A program made the position numbers and the translations under genes. The notes beneath the pieces were generated by a model, which saw only the letters and a list, made by a program, of their open reading frames with translations, searched no databases and was not told the DNA's origin. Shown piece after piece: positions 1 to 9,278 of a stretch of 64,000 bases of DNA (positions are counted from its first letter, which is position 1; every line of letters starts with the position of its first letter). The stretch lies in contig CAVZQK010000026.1 in assembly GCA_963777355.1 (NCBI GenBank), forward strand, positions 124,001 to 188,000, written 5' to 3'. The stretch comes from DATJHM01 sp963777355 (GTDB lineage: Bacteria; Chloroflexota; Ktedonobacteria; Ktedonobacterales; Ktedonobacteraceae).

Positions 1-344
1 TCGACACTCTGAATGGCATCGCGTAGCTCGTTCTCGGTTTTTTCTGCGGCAATATCCTGTCCCTGGATTGTGAGACGTCGATCTTTCCAATGATAGAGGC
101 TAATCAATGCTCCTGCCTGTTCCAGGTGTCGTGCCATCACAAGCCCATCACCACCATTGTTTCCTGGGCCAATCAAGAAAAGAACTTCTAGATCGTTCAT
201 TGTATAGTGTGGCAGCAGATTGGCTTGAAAGATGTCTGCTGCACTTTTGCCGGCTGTACTCATAAGTGTCTGCGAGTTCAGGTCATACTTTTTATCTGCC
301 TGAGCTTCCAGATCGCGCATCTCGTTCACTGTGACAATATGCAT
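1..344 (-). CDS. nnr: NAD(P)H-hydrate epimerase, N-terminal part (partial)
   Basis: The reverse strand encodes about 114 residues of a YjeF_N (NAD(P)HX epimerase) domain and runs off the left edge. The diagnostic phosphate-binding motif GPGNNGGDGLVMARHL lies near residues 60-75, and the family N-terminus MHIVTVNEMRDLEAQAD is present. The ATG at 344-342 has a clear ribosome site (GGAGGG at 355-350, 5-base gap). The enzyme repairs hydrated NAD(P)H by epimerising the R form. Many bacteria fuse it to the ADP-dependent dehydratase, but whether that holds here is beyond the window. Confidence 0.93.
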   Translation of the reverse strand, partial: MHIVTVNEMRDLEAQADKKYDLNSQTLMSTAGKSAADIFQANLLPHYTMNDLEVLFLIGPGNNGGDGLVMARHLEQAGALISLYHWKDRRLTIQGQDIAAEKTENELRDAIQSV

Positions 345-517
345 GCAATCCCTCCGCGCTTGTTTGTGGTTGTATTCTCTGGTATCTAACACGTATGCTC
401 TCTATTCTACTGTTTCAAGAGGGAAGATGGAAAGCTCTGGAATGATCCTCTTCGGGAAGATCTCTTCTTCTTTCCTATTTACTGTTTTTAAGTAAGCTCT
501 GCCCATGTTGTATAAAG

Positions 518-534
518 TATGATATACTCTGCAC
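518..534 (+). promoter_or_regulatory. extended -10 promoter placed for a leaderless mRNA
   Basis: TGATATACT (520-528) matches an extended -10 element (TG-N-TATACT), with no good -35 upstream. Transcription would begin about 7 bases later, at or next to the ATG at 535. No Shine-Dalgarno sequence lies between the two. Confidence 0.45.
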
Positions 535-1545
535 ATGAAATTGGCTTTGAAAATCACTCCACAACGGAGTACACAATACGCGAAGATGACCGAGCATCTT
601 GCCGCCCCTGAACTGCTGGCCAGTCCTCTTGCTCCAGCAATTCAGCAGCTTGAACCAATTATCCTGGCTGGACAGAGCTATCTGCTCCTTACCGTTGACG
701 AGTTATTGGTCACGTATGACCAGGTGCAGTCTCTCATTGGCCGCCTGGGAGCGAGCAGTGAAGTTCATGAATATTTTTTGCAGCTAGGTGAGGTGATGGG
801 GCCGCTTCTTCGTCCTCTAGAACCGCATTTTGTCCCTTTTGTCCCTCTGGAAATGGCCGAAGCGAGGCGCTACAAAGGGAAGACCAATGAGATTTTTACA
901 CGCGTCCTGCTGAACGCCGCTGTGTTTGCTGGTGCCTATGCAGATCGATTTGCTGAGCGTCTGCGCATTCTTGATCCTCTGGCCGGTGGTGGGACCACGC
1001 TCTTTCTGGCTTTAGCGGCTGGATATGATGCCTTTGGTATTGAGATTGAGCGGCAGGATGTGGAGACTACGACGGTCTTTATCCGCCAATATCTGGATGG
1101 AGAGCGTATTCGCTATAAAGAAACTGATGAGCATGGACGCCGGGCGGGTAGACGCCACCAGTTTGAAATTGGTCCAAAGGGTCAATCTCGCAATCTGGTG
1201 ATCGCGCAGGGCGATGCGCAGGACGCTGTTCTGCATATGCGCGAGGTTGTCGGTGGTCCCCGTATGCATGCTATAGTTGCGGACCTCCCTTACGGTATTC
1301 AGCATTTTGGCGAGATCTCGTCTCTTCTGAGCAAGATGCTTCCGGTCTGGGAGAGTATGCTGTTTCCCGGTGGCAGTATAGCCCTGGCCTGGAATGCTAC
1401 GCGTATTGAGCGGAGCGAGATGCTTGGCCTCTTTTCGGCGCATACTGCTCTCGAAATTCGCGATGATCCGCCCTATACGCAATTTGCCCACGCTGTTGAC
1501 CGGGTCATTAAAAAACGCGATATTATTGTTGCTGTAAAAGCTTGA
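535..1545 (+). CDS. SAM-dependent methyltransferase, TRM11/RlmL-like (UPF0020 class)
   Basis: 336-residue protein with a C-terminal Rossmann methyltransferase domain. Motif I is DPLAGGGTT (residues 147-155), an acidic motif II follows (FGIEIE), and the catalytic motif IV is DLPYG (about residue 250), an (N/D)-x-PY-G signature of amino-methylating nucleic-acid methyltransferases. The first 115 residues have no domain I recognise and no THUMP domain is visible. The substrate is probably tRNA or rRNA guanine or adenine, but this cannot be decided from the sequence. There is no ribosome site before the ATG, which fits the leaderless promoter called just upstream. Confidence 0.8.
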   Translation: MKLALKITPQRSTQYAKMTEHLAAPELLASPLAPAIQQLEPIILAGQSYLLLTVDELLVTYDQVQSLIGRLGASSEVHEYFLQLGEVMGPLLRPLEPHFVPFVPLEMAEARRYKGKTNEIFTRVLLNAAVFAGAYADRFAERLRILDPLAGGGTTLFLALAAGYDAFGIEIERQDVETTTVFIRQYLDGERIRYKETDEHGRRAGRRHQFEIGPKGQSRNLVIAQGDAQDAVLHMREVVGGPRMHAIVADLPYGIQHFGEISSLLSKMLPVWESMLFPGGSIALAWNATRIERSEMLGLFSAHTALEIRDDPPYTQFAHAVDRVIKKRDIIVAVKA

Positions 1546-1919
1546 TATTGCCCAATATAGTACTTATGCTTTGTAGAGAGAGGTCAGGCCGTTTTGTCAG
1601 GTTCTGACCTTGAAGCAGGGTGATAAGAACCCTGAGGGAGGTTTGATTTATGAGGTTGGTTTTTGTGCTGAGTAACACTATGCGGGGTGGAGAATAGATG
1701 TGAGTAGTGTGCTCAACTAGTGCCCTTTTTCTGTCGCTGCTTTTTTAGAAGCATCTGGTTTTTCTGTGCATTCCTCATATCTGATTTCATTGCAGTAACC
1801 TCAAATGATGAGCATCTTCTGAGGATTTTTCCTTATGAACTCCTCTCGCTCGCACGTGTTACTCCTCTTCTTTTATATATAGTAGTTTTCCCCTGCCTTG
1901 AAGATTTAAGAGGAAGAGT
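1546..1919. other. intergenic region with two small hairpins
   Basis: No convincing gene. Two short inverted repeats are visible: GGTCAG with CTGACC around 1582-1607, and CAGGG with CCCTG around 1616-1634. Neither is followed by a T-run, so they are not obvious terminators. A 79-codon reading frame here has no ribosome site and was not accepted. Confidence 0.4.
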
Positions 1920-3167
1920 ATGCGCACGTTTCAGGCATCTTTCATCTACATTGCTATGAGGGCAATAACTGCTCTAAGTTACTCCATGCTACTCACCGTC
2001 GAGCTTGTCTACTTGACGAAGATCGTTGGATTTAATGCGTTGCAACTGGTCCTTATCGGCACTGTGCGCCAGGCGATCTGTTTTCTATTCCAGGTACCAA
2101 CGGGCATTCTGGCAGACATGTATAGCCGCCGCTGGGCGGTGGTCCTCGGTATGTTTCTGCTTGGTTCCGGCCATCTCATTGAAGGTGCTTTTTCTGTCCC
2201 TATCGTCGTATTCGTCGCGCAACCCTTATGCGGACTTGGTACGACCCTTATGGATGGTGCTGATACCGCATGGATCGCCGATGAATTGGGCGCTGAGCAA
2301 GCAGGAACAATCTACCTGCGCGGAGCACAGGTTGGCTCTCTGGCTTCCTTGCTTGGTATTGGCATCAGCGCTCTCCTGGTAAATATAGATCTTAATTTAC
2401 CGATTGTAGTAGGCGCAAGCATTCTTATCCTTCTGAGCGGAGTACTGGCCCTGGTTATGCCTGAGCGGCACTTTGCTCCTGTCTCACGCGATGACCGCAA
2501 TCCATTCCAGCAGGGAAGTCACCTGCTACGTGTCGGCATTCAGTTGGTACGCTCACGTCCTGTCTTGCTTTCCATTCTGAGTATCGCGATCTTTTCAGGA
2601 ATCTTTAGTGCTGGTTTCGATCAGCTCTGGCAGTATTCTTTGTTGCAACGCTTTACCTTTCCTACTTTGGCAGGACTGACATCCGTAACCTGGTTCTGCA
2701 TCATTGAGGCTGGTATTTCGTTGACCAATTTCTGTGGAACTGAAATCGCCCGGCGTTCGGTCAATACCCGTAGCCACCGTGCCGTAATTGTAGCTCTGTG
2801 GATTGTAGACGTGATAACGATAGTTGGTGTTATTGGCTTTGCTATAGCAGGTCAGTTTTTGCCAGCTCTCTCAGCATTCTTCTTGTTTACGACTGCTATA
2901 GGTCCCCGGCAATCTCTGGAACGCGTCTGGATGAATATGCATCTAGACTCTCGTGTTCGGGCGACGGTATTTTCGTTGCAGGGGCAGATTAGTGCTATTG
3001 CTCAGATTATCGGTGGGCCATTATTAGGAATGATTGCTACGATTGTAAGCATGGAAGCCGCGCTTGTTACAGCGGGCCTTGTGCTCTTTCCTGCATTACT
3101 GCTCTACGTCTGGAATTATCGCAATAAGTCCATCTCTGTTGCCGATGATAGTATAAGTAATGAGTAG
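1920..3167 (+). CDS. MFS transporter (drug/metabolite efflux type)
   Basis: 415-residue protein with about 12 hydrophobic segments. The loop 2-3 signature is GILADMYSRRWAVVLG, a form of MFS motif A (GxLaDrxGrr), and a second copy-like loop follows TM8. Its overall look is that of the MFS exporters near MdrB or the macrolide efflux group, so proton-driven export of a small molecule from the cytoplasm is likely, with substrate unknown. A purine-rich AGAGGAAG lies just before the ATG. It is a single-gene unit, with a hairpin between it and the convergent ABC genes. Confidence 0.85.
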   Translation: MRTFQASFIYIAMRAITALSYSMLLTVELVYLTKIVGFNALQLVLIGTVRQAICFLFQVPTGILADMYSRRWAVVLGMFLLGSGHLIEGAFSVPIVVFVAQPLCGLGTTLMDGADTAWIADELGAEQAGTIYLRGAQVGSLASLLGIGISALLVNIDLNLPIVVGASILILLSGVLALVMPERHFAPVSRDDRNPFQQGSHLLRVGIQLVRSRPVLLSILSIAIFSGIFSAGFDQLWQYSLLQRFTFPTLAGLTSVTWFCIIEAGISLTNFCGTEIARRSVNTRSHRAVIVALWIVDVITIVGVIGFAIAGQFLPALSAFFLFTTAIGPRQSLERVWMNMHLDSRVRATVFSLQGQISAIAQIIGGPLLGMIATIVSMEAALVTAGLVLFPALLLYVWNYRNKSISVADDSISNE

Positions 3168-3205
3168 AATACAGCGATCTTTCTGAGCGCAAAGGGAGAC
3201 CAGAC

Positions 3206-3233
3206 GAGGGGCGGAAAGAAATCTTCCGCCCTC
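3206..3233. terminator. hairpin between convergent genes
   Basis: GAGGGGCGGAA (3206-3216) pairs with TTCCGCCCTC (3224-3233) with one bulged base. It lies between the stop of the MFS gene and the end of the ABC permease gene. There is no long T-run on either side, so it is only a probable bidirectional terminator. Confidence 0.5.
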
Positions 3234-3241
3234 TCGCGTGC

Positions 3242-4162
3242 TTATTCTTTGACGTCGCGCTTCCAGGTCAGGATGAGCGCGAGGGCCAGGAAAATGATGC
3301 CATAGATGCTCGCTACCCAGATAGTGTGGGTTCCATTAACTGGTTGCAGTGGCTTCGCTCCCAGTGCATAGGCTTGCACTTTTGCCGGTAAGATTAGGGC
3401 CGCCATCACATTGAGATTGGGACCGAGAAAGTATTTTGTGATATCAAGCCAGAGAGTATTGTGTGTTACCTTGTAGCCGAGCTGCATAAAGATTGAGCCG
3501 ATATTGTCCACTGGAAACCACATAATAGCTAATGTCAGTCCCATTGCCAGAGAGCGGGTGATGGCACACATGGCTGTTGCCATAAGAATAGTGACAACCA
3601 TATTGAACAGAAGTAACAGGACATACGTTCCCATGTTCTGCCAGAAATCGGTTGTTAGAACGTGCAGAGCGTTAAGGTTGCCAGTGCCAAGAGCTGTCAG
3701 GATAACAGTCAATACTCCCAGGTAGAGCACTCCTATTACCACCACAAGCAAGGCAATAAGGAACAGGCTGGTCAATTTAGCCAGGAGGAGTTGAACACGG
3801 CCTACGCCGCGTGAGAGCAGAACGCGGATGGTGCCAAATTGAAATTCCAGGCCAAAGACATAAGCCGTCAGGATAATCAGGTAGATGCCGCCGAAGGCTC
3901 GTAACATACTGAAGCTCTGTGTGACGAGATCGTAGTAAAAGCTGAGCTGGCCCTGGGCTATCAGTTCTTTGATATTCGCATCGGTGACTCTGAGCAGGTG
4001 AAGTATGGTAATCGCTCCAAGTAGAGGAACAAGTAATATCCAGGTCATCCAGCGGCGCGAGATTTTGAGCAATTCGCCGCGAAGCATCCCAAAAAAGCTT
4101 GGTTTTGAGCTGTGTAATTGTCTACGATCTATCTGATGTGTGGTTGCTGTTATACTACTCAC
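3242..4162 (-). CDS. ABC-2 type transporter permease
   Basis: 306-residue membrane protein with six hydrophobic segments, typical of the permease partner of BcrA-type ATPases. A cytoplasmic N-terminus (FFGMLRGELLKISRR) precedes TM1. The first codon is GTG at 4162, and it overlaps the stop of the ATPase gene as GTGA, so the two are translationally coupled. The pair forms an exporter of the bacitracin/lantibiotic-resistance type, with substrate unknown. Confidence 0.85.
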   Translation of the reverse strand: MSSITATTHQIDRRQLHSSKPSFFGMLRGELLKISRRWMTWILLVPLLGAITILHLLRVTDANIKELIAQGQLSFYYDLVTQSFSMLRAFGGIYLIILTAYVFGLEFQFGTIRVLLSRGVGRVQLLLAKLTSLFLIALLVVVIGVLYLGVLTVILTALGTGNLNALHVLTTDFWQNMGTYVLLLLFNMVVTILMATAMCAITRSLAMGLTLAIMWFPVDNIGSIFMQLGYKVTHNTLWLDITKYFLGPNLNVMAALILPAKVQAYALGAKPLQPVNGTHTIWVASIYGIIFLALALILTWKRDVKE

Positions 4163-5151
4163 TGTACTTCTCCCGATCCAGAATTTGTCAGTTGTAAGAA
4201 AATTTGCTCCAGGTCTTGTTTGGCTGGCGTGATTGTTTCGGGCACAAATCCTGCACTGCTCAAGAAGAGATTGAGCTCTCGCCCACGATTCCCAGGCGCT
4301 GGTGTTAGCAGGGCTCCATTACTATCAAGACGCGCCTGCCTGCCCCATGCCTGTTGTTGCACGAAGATAAGTGCCTCCTGAGGATGTTCAACCTGGACGC
4401 TAAACTCGCCTTTTCCCCGAATAAGATCATCAATCGTCGTTTCGGTGACAAGCGATCCCTGTGAGATAATGGCGATACGCGTGCAGATCTGTTGTACTTC
4501 TGAGAGGAGGTGGCTGGAGATCAGGACGCTTTTGCCTTCATCCGAAAGGCGATGCATCAGGTCGCGCATCTCAACAATTCCTGCTGGATCAAGACCGTTT
4601 GCGGGTTCATCGAGAATCACTACTTCGGGATCTTGCAGTAGTGCGATGGCAATACCCAGACGTTGTTTCATGCCAAGTGAATAGGTGCGCACGCGATCTC
4701 TCTGGCGTACTCCCAGACCAACCTGGCTGAGGACTTCATCAATACGTTTCTCTGGCACTCCTCCCAGAACCGCGCCCACGGCTCGCAGGTTATCGCGACC
4801 AGACATATTCAGATAGAGCGCGGGTGTTTCAATCAATGCGCCAACACGTGGGAGAATATGGGCTCGCGTACGGGCCAGATCCTGACCAAGAATAGTAATA
4901 GTCCCTTCAGTAGGAGTAATAAGTCCAAGAATCATTCTAATTGTCGTCGTTTTGCCTGCGCCATTCGGGCCGAGAAAACCAAAAATATCGCCTCGGCGAA
5001 TTTCAAGGGTAAGATTATTCACTGCCAGGCGCTGACCATAGCGTTTTACCAGATTTTGCGTGCTCAGGACGACCTCTTCTGAGCGTGCTTTTTGGCTGCC
5101 TGCCCGGTGTATGCCGGGGACTGTCATAAGCTGTTCTTTCATACGTAACAA
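4159..5151 (-). CDS. ABC transporter ATP-binding protein, BcrA-like
   Basis: 330-residue ATPase with Walker A GPNGAGKTT, signature YSLGMKQRLGIA, Walker B VVILDEPANGLDP and a switch His in ISSHLLSEV. The roughly 90-residue C-terminal extension is typical of the BcrA/DrrA class. The first codon may be TTG at 5151, which has GAGAGG about 6 bases upstream, or the ATG at 5142. It is the first gene of a two-gene unit with the permease. The pair at 24392-26529 is a paralogue with the same order and a 4-base overlap. Confidence 0.92.
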   Translation of the reverse strand: MLRMKEQLMTVPGIHRAGSQKARSEEVVLSTQNLVKRYGQRLAVNNLTLEIRRGDIFGFLGPNGAGKTTTIRMILGLITPTEGTITILGQDLARTRAHILPRVGALIETPALYLNMSGRDNLRAVGAVLGGVPEKRIDEVLSQVGLGVRQRDRVRTYSLGMKQRLGIAIALLQDPEVVILDEPANGLDPAGIVEMRDLMHRLSDEGKSVLISSHLLSEVQQICTRIAIISQGSLVTETTIDDLIRGKGEFSVQVEHPQEALIFVQQQAWGRQARLDSNGALLTPAPGNRGRELNLFLSSAGFVPETITPAKQDLEQIFLQLTNSGSGEVQ

Positions 5152-5539
5152 AAAGCCTCTCGTTTTTACTTTAAAGTATGATTAAGTGATTAAGGGTTTG
5201 AATCTATAGACGTTTTATCTCGGTTTGTGCTCTTACAAACAGTATACGCATCGCCTATCGCGGCCCTGTCATCGATTTGTCGCAAATTTGTCTCAGTTCT
5301 ACTATCATTTCATTTTTGTCAGAGACTCTGTTACATGGATAGAAATGAAGCCTTTTCTGTCTGTTTGTACGTTGGTTTCCTGGGTGCATAACAATCCGCT
5401 GCTTCTCGATATTTACAGATAAGATAGGATCTTTATTTATAGCTCTTAATTGGTATTTATATTGATATTTGCAGCATATTTGTGTATAGTTACTAGTGTT
5501 TACATTTATATAATTTTGTATTATTCTCATAGGAGAAAT
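5152..5539. other. divergent promoter region
   Basis: AT-rich 388-base spacer between the leftward ABC operon and the rightward membrane-protein gene. It should hold promoters for both, but no consensus -35/-10 pair stands out. Short frames on both strands have no ribosome sites. Confidence 0.3.
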
Positions 5540-6397
5540 ATGATGCAACAGCCGCCATCACAAGATCCTAATCGTCTAACTGGGCAATCTTCGCCACGCC
5601 CCCAATCCGAACAACCATCTTTCCCACCTCCACCGCCATTGCAACCTTCACAAGGAAGGTATCCTTTGGGAGAGGAAGCGTATTATAATCAGCAGCCACC
5701 GTTTGAAGGACCTGCTACTCAATATCGCACAGGGCAGCAGGGAAAGCTCAATACTCCAGCAAAATCAGGAAATATTTGGAGAACTGCAACGCTAGTCCTG
5801 TTCATTCTCGTTCTGATTCTGGGAACCACAACATTTCTGGTCTTGCGTCATACGAGTACTTCCCCGACTACCATAGCACCAGCCGCTACTCCGCAGGGTG
5901 GCCATTCCGCTCCTGTCCCAACCGCCACCTCACCCGCTGTTGCCTCACCCACAAGCACGCCTGCCTCATCATCAGGCACAGTCGCAGCCGCCCAACCAGC
6001 AGCTACTGTCGCAAGTGGGATAATTACCGAGAACTTGTTGCTAACCTGTGGAGCTAACTGTAATGACCCTATTCATGTAACAATTACAACTATTCAGGTG
6101 GATGATGCAAATGGGAATATGGTCTGGAATATATCTATGAAAAATGTATCAGGGAGCAGCATGAGTTACGGGATAGACACATTTGAGTTGTTAGCCAGTG
6201 GCACCCAGACTCAGATCCCTGCAACTTTTTCTCAGTCTGGTGGTAATCTGCCAAATAGTGATCCGTCCAGCATACAAGGAACCTTCTCCTTTGTTCCTGT
6301 ACAGAATACCACGTATACGCTTACTGTTGTCGTTGCTGAAAATCCTTATATGGGGCCGCAAATAACCTTTGATCCGGTCCAGATAACAAACCTTTAG
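5540..6397 (+). CDS. single-pass membrane protein, Pro/Gln-rich N-terminus, DUF4352-like C-domain
   Basis: 285 residues from the ATG at 5540, which has AGGAG 5 bases upstream. The frame is open further left, but that part is AT-rich and unlike the gene. Residues 1-75 are Pro/Gln/Ser-rich and cytoplasmic. One TM segment follows (TLVLFILVLILGTTTFLVL), then a Ser/Thr/Pro/Ala linker, then an extracytoplasmic beta-rich domain of about 125 residues with VWNISMKNVSGSSMSYG, resembling DUF4352 proteins. A similar domain is found in the lipoprotein at 30827. The function is unknown; a sensor or envelope role is a guess. Confidence 0.75.
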   Translation: MMQQPPSQDPNRLTGQSSPRPQSEQPSFPPPPPLQPSQGRYPLGEEAYYNQQPPFEGPATQYRTGQQGKLNTPAKSGNIWRTATLVLFILVLILGTTTFLVLRHTSTSPTTIAPAATPQGGHSAPVPTATSPAVASPTSTPASSSGTVAAAQPAATVASGIITENLLLTCGANCNDPIHVTITTIQVDDANGNMVWNISMKNVSGSSMSYGIDTFELLASGTQTQIPATFSQSGGNLPNSDPSSIQGTFSFVPVQNTTYTLTVVVAENPYMGPQITFDPVQITNL

Positions 6398-6666
6398 TTA
6401 TCAGCGAAACGCTTGTGAGGCTGGTTGCGTTAGTCTCTACTCTCGCAGGGCGGCCAGAAGAGATGTTCCTGCAAAGCCAATAGAAATATTGAGGATTTTC
6501 CCTGAACACCACCATGCCGGGTGAGTTTTGCATAATGGTATAAATGAGCGGAGGCTAAAGCCAGTTCAGACTTGGCTTCCGGTTTTTGCCCTACACCAAT
6601 ATACAATTATACAACTATACAGAAACCTGGCCTGGTGGCAACCAAATTATAATATCATACAAAAAA
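6398..6666. other. intergenic spacer between convergent genes
   Basis: No gene or strong terminator is visible between the stop at 6397 and the end of the leftward gene at 6667. Confidence 0.3.
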
Positions 6667-7226
6667 CTAGCCGTTCTCCGGCGTCTCGTCGAGCCGCTCA
6701 GGGGTATCAACCTGGTTCAGACGATTCCAGAGCAGATAATCGGTCTCTTTTTTGGGAACGTAGTAGTTGTCAGGGCTGGCAACCATTGAAGCTGTTGCGA
6801 CGAACTCGCCATCTTCGAGGCGATGCAGGTCAATGTATTTTGCTCCTTGCTCCAGGCGTGTCCCTGCTGGCAGAATTACCAGACTTTTTAGCTCGGCATC
6901 GCTCAGGTCGGCTAAGCTTGTGTGCAGCTCTTTAATGTCGTTCGCATCGCGAGCTCCTGCCATCAATGCCTGGTTGGTGCCATGATTCTCTCCTGCTCGA
7001 TCATTCGCCTGGAGATCGCGTGAAAAATCGGCGTCAGAGACGGGGTAAAGTGGATCGTTCTCTTTTTGATGACTTTCGTGGAGATGAGATGCTTTGCGGT
7101 GCTTATGGGCATTCGAGTCGCTTCCGCTGCGTTTTGGTCCTTCTTCTTCCCGCAAATGTGAGTCGGCTCTATGAGTCGGTTGCTCACCTGAATTCTGGAA
7201 TCTTGATGCAATTTTGAGTCGGGCAT
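6667..7226 (-). pseudogene. small hydrophilic protein, apparent frameshift near the N-terminus
   Basis: The body, read from 7155 to 6667, is a hydrophilic 160-residue frame (KENDPLYPVSDADF, then LVILPAGTRLEQGAKYIDL) with no family I recognise. In this frame the only start is a TTG at 7155 without a ribosome site. A good ATG at 7226 with GGGAGAA upstream lies in another frame and begins MPDSKLHQDSRIQ. Joining the two with one shift near 7185-7200 gives a continuous protein. The gene is therefore either frameshifted, by mutation or sequence error, or starts at the weak TTG. Confidence 0.55.
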
Positions 7227-7499
7227 ACTTTTCTCCCTTCCAACGGTGCTCACTTCATCGGGGTGCTGTGAAAAGCGAGCAGGAGTACCGCCTGTGCTGC
7301 TACTCCTACGTAGCCAACTGGTTAAAGAAAGGCCGCAGGTCCGATGAAAACGAGCGCTCAGCTATGTAATGAATGGTCGTATTCTCATTACACACACGCT
7401 TTCTGTAAAGAAAAAGTAACTTTTCATCAATCGCAGAACGTATTCAAAACCCATTTCCGCCGGGTAATAAAATGTAGATATGTTCCCCAGGGAAACAAC

Positions 7500-7778
7500 T
7501 TAATGCATAACATTAGCCGAGGATGAACTTTTTGTGACGCGGTTTGGTGGAGTACAGAGTCCACAGACGTTTTCCGATGTAAACTGTTCGCCTGTTAAGC
7601 GGGAAAGAGCATTCAGAACTTGCTCTACTTCTTCACTGCCTACCAGACCACCAATCTCCAGCAGATATTCCGTTTGTAGTTCAACGCCTGCCGCATCCGC
7701 GACATCACGCGAAGTCAGTCCATACTGACGGCGAATATCACGAATTTTTGGCTTTCTCTCCACTTCTTTTGCTTCCAT
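7500..7778 (-). CDS. small HTH (XRE-like) DNA-binding protein
   Basis: 92 residues. IRDIRRQYGLTSRDVADAAG forms the first helices of a Cro/C1-type helix-turn-helix and EVEQVLNALSRLTGE the last helix; the short tail is Ser-rich. The ATG at 7778 is preceded by GAGGG at a 7-base gap. It stands alone between the frameshifted gene and a divergent lipoprotein gene. It resembles the 76-residue HTH protein at 34440, and its target is unknown. Confidence 0.75.
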   Translation of the reverse strand: MEAKEVERKPKIRDIRRQYGLTSRDVADAAGVELQTEYLLEIGGLVGSEEVEQVLNALSRLTGEQFTSENVCGLCTPPNRVTKSSSSANVMH

Positions 7779-8022
7779 TTTTTGTCCCTCAAACGTAGCT
7801 TCTTTATAAGTATACGCCCTATCTATAGCATAGAATTGATTCAGGAAGAACGCGGCTAATTGGGAGTATTTTTCTTGCGTCAGAAGTACTAGGCTTTCTT
7901 ATGAAAGTTACCGCCATGCCTACGTTTGGTATATACAGAAGAATAGAGTATCTTTTGAGAAACAAACTGGCTTCTTTATACCTTATACTAGTGTGCGTCA
8001 AATTCCGGTAGAGGAGGGTCCA

Positions 8023-9195
8023 ATGACCTCATCATCTGCGTGTCGCTATATACCATCTGGTTTTACTAAGAGTCTGCTCTGTCTATTTTTTGCTTGTCTT
8101 CTGGCTGGCTGTGGTACTGCTGGAAATACAAATTCCAATACTCTTGCTAGCAATACAGAACGACAACAGGCAAGCCAGTCGGCAGATGTGAAGCTGGGGG
8201 TATTGCCCTGTCCGGTGGCTGTGCAATCACCAACTTACTGGGACCCGATAGTAGGTACCCAGCCGAATGTTAGCAAGGTTGAAAAGGTGGAGTGTGCTAA
8301 TTTGATGGGCACGAATGAGCTTCAGGCCCTTGTGACTGTGCGCACGATTGGATCTAGTCTTGGCCTGGATCTCCATGTTTTTACTCATATTACGCAACCT
8401 CAACCTGCTGAGCTCTTCAAGCTGCTCTCGCTTTATAAAGGCGATGCCAAAATTAGTGCGTATAATACCCTGCTGACTGGTGAGGCGGATCTTAATTCAA
8501 GTGTGAATAAGGGCGTGAATGCGAACGTAAATTTGCAGCAGGATCTGTTTCGTGAATTTAAGTGGTCTGATGCCGCCGGAACCTTTTTGCCTGTCTCATT
8601 TCCAGGCCTCTATCCCGACCTGACCCGCTTTGAGGCTGAGACAGATCAAGCGAAGGTCAAAGGGGGCCTGGATGCCTGGAAGCTAAGTGCTTCACAGACT
8701 GCTAGCCATCTTACACAGGATCTTCTCAAATGGCCTGCTGCTAACAATACAACAGTCGTAAGTGGTGGCGGCAAGAATGATACTGATGCAGTGGTTAATG
8801 TGAAGAGTCTGAGCGCTGGTGGTAGGGTAATGCAAGTGAAATTGAGCCGTCTGGAAGGAAATACTGGAACTGGTATCTGGATTGTGACCGATGTAACTGG
8901 AACTGGTATGGATATTACTGCTCCTACTGCGCGTGACCGTATCAACAGTCCAATCACTGTTTCAGGCAAGGGTACTGCTTTTGAAGCTGTTATAGGCAAA
9001 ATAGAGATCCTTGATCACACGTATACCGATATTGGTGATGCTCAAGCCAAAGGTTCTACTGGGATGGGAGAAGCAACCTTTACCTCAAGTGTCAGCTATA
9101 CCTCCAGCTTTAAAAATGGCGTTCAGGAAGGAATTGTTGCGCTCTATAGCTATAGTAATGCCGATGGCTCCATTGCTTCAGTCGGTAATGCGTAA
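8023..9195 (+). CDS. lipoprotein with C-terminal Gmad2-like domain
   Basis: 390 residues from the ATG at 8023, which follows GAGGAGGG. A signal peptide ends in the lipobox LLAGC (about residue 29), so the mature protein is lipid-anchored. The middle holds a unique region with a Gln/Asn-rich stretch. The last 90 residues (TAPTARDRINSPITVSGKGT and on) look like the immunoglobulin-like Gmad2 domain found in spore and envelope proteins. It is monocistronic and followed by a strong hairpin. The role is unknown. Confidence 0.75.
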   Translation: MTSSSACRYIPSGFTKSLLCLFFACLLAGCGTAGNTNSNTLASNTERQQASQSADVKLGVLPCPVAVQSPTYWDPIVGTQPNVSKVEKVECANLMGTNELQALVTVRTIGSSLGLDLHVFTHITQPQPAELFKLLSLYKGDAKISAYNTLLTGEADLNSSVNKGVNANVNLQQDLFREFKWSDAAGTFLPVSFPGLYPDLTRFEAETDQAKVKGGLDAWKLSASQTASHLTQDLLKWPAANNTTVVSGGGKNDTDAVVNVKSLSAGGRVMQVKLSRLEGNTGTGIWIVTDVTGTGMDITAPTARDRINSPITVSGKGTAFEAVIGKIEILDHTYTDIGDAQAKGSTGMGEATFTSSVSYTSSFKNGVQEGIVALYSYSNADGSIASVGNA

Positions 9196-9231
9196 AGTGT
9201 TGCTCGCTGCCTGAATTTCTTTGTATAGCCT

Positions 9232-9268
9232 GAAGAGCTCTGATCAACAAAAAAGGTCAGAGCTCTTC
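9232..9268. terminator. bidirectional hairpin between lipoprotein gene and leuA
   Basis: A perfect 12-bp stem: GAAGAGCTCTGA (9232-9243) with TCAGAGCTCTTC (9257-9268), loop 13 bases and A-rich. It lies between two convergent genes and is likely to end both transcripts. Confidence 0.75.
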
Positions 9269-9278
9269 TTCTGTGTAT

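Noticed and set aside
1720..1959. 79-codon frame before the MFS gene
   Set aside because: No ribosome site, and it overlaps the well-supported start of the MFS gene.
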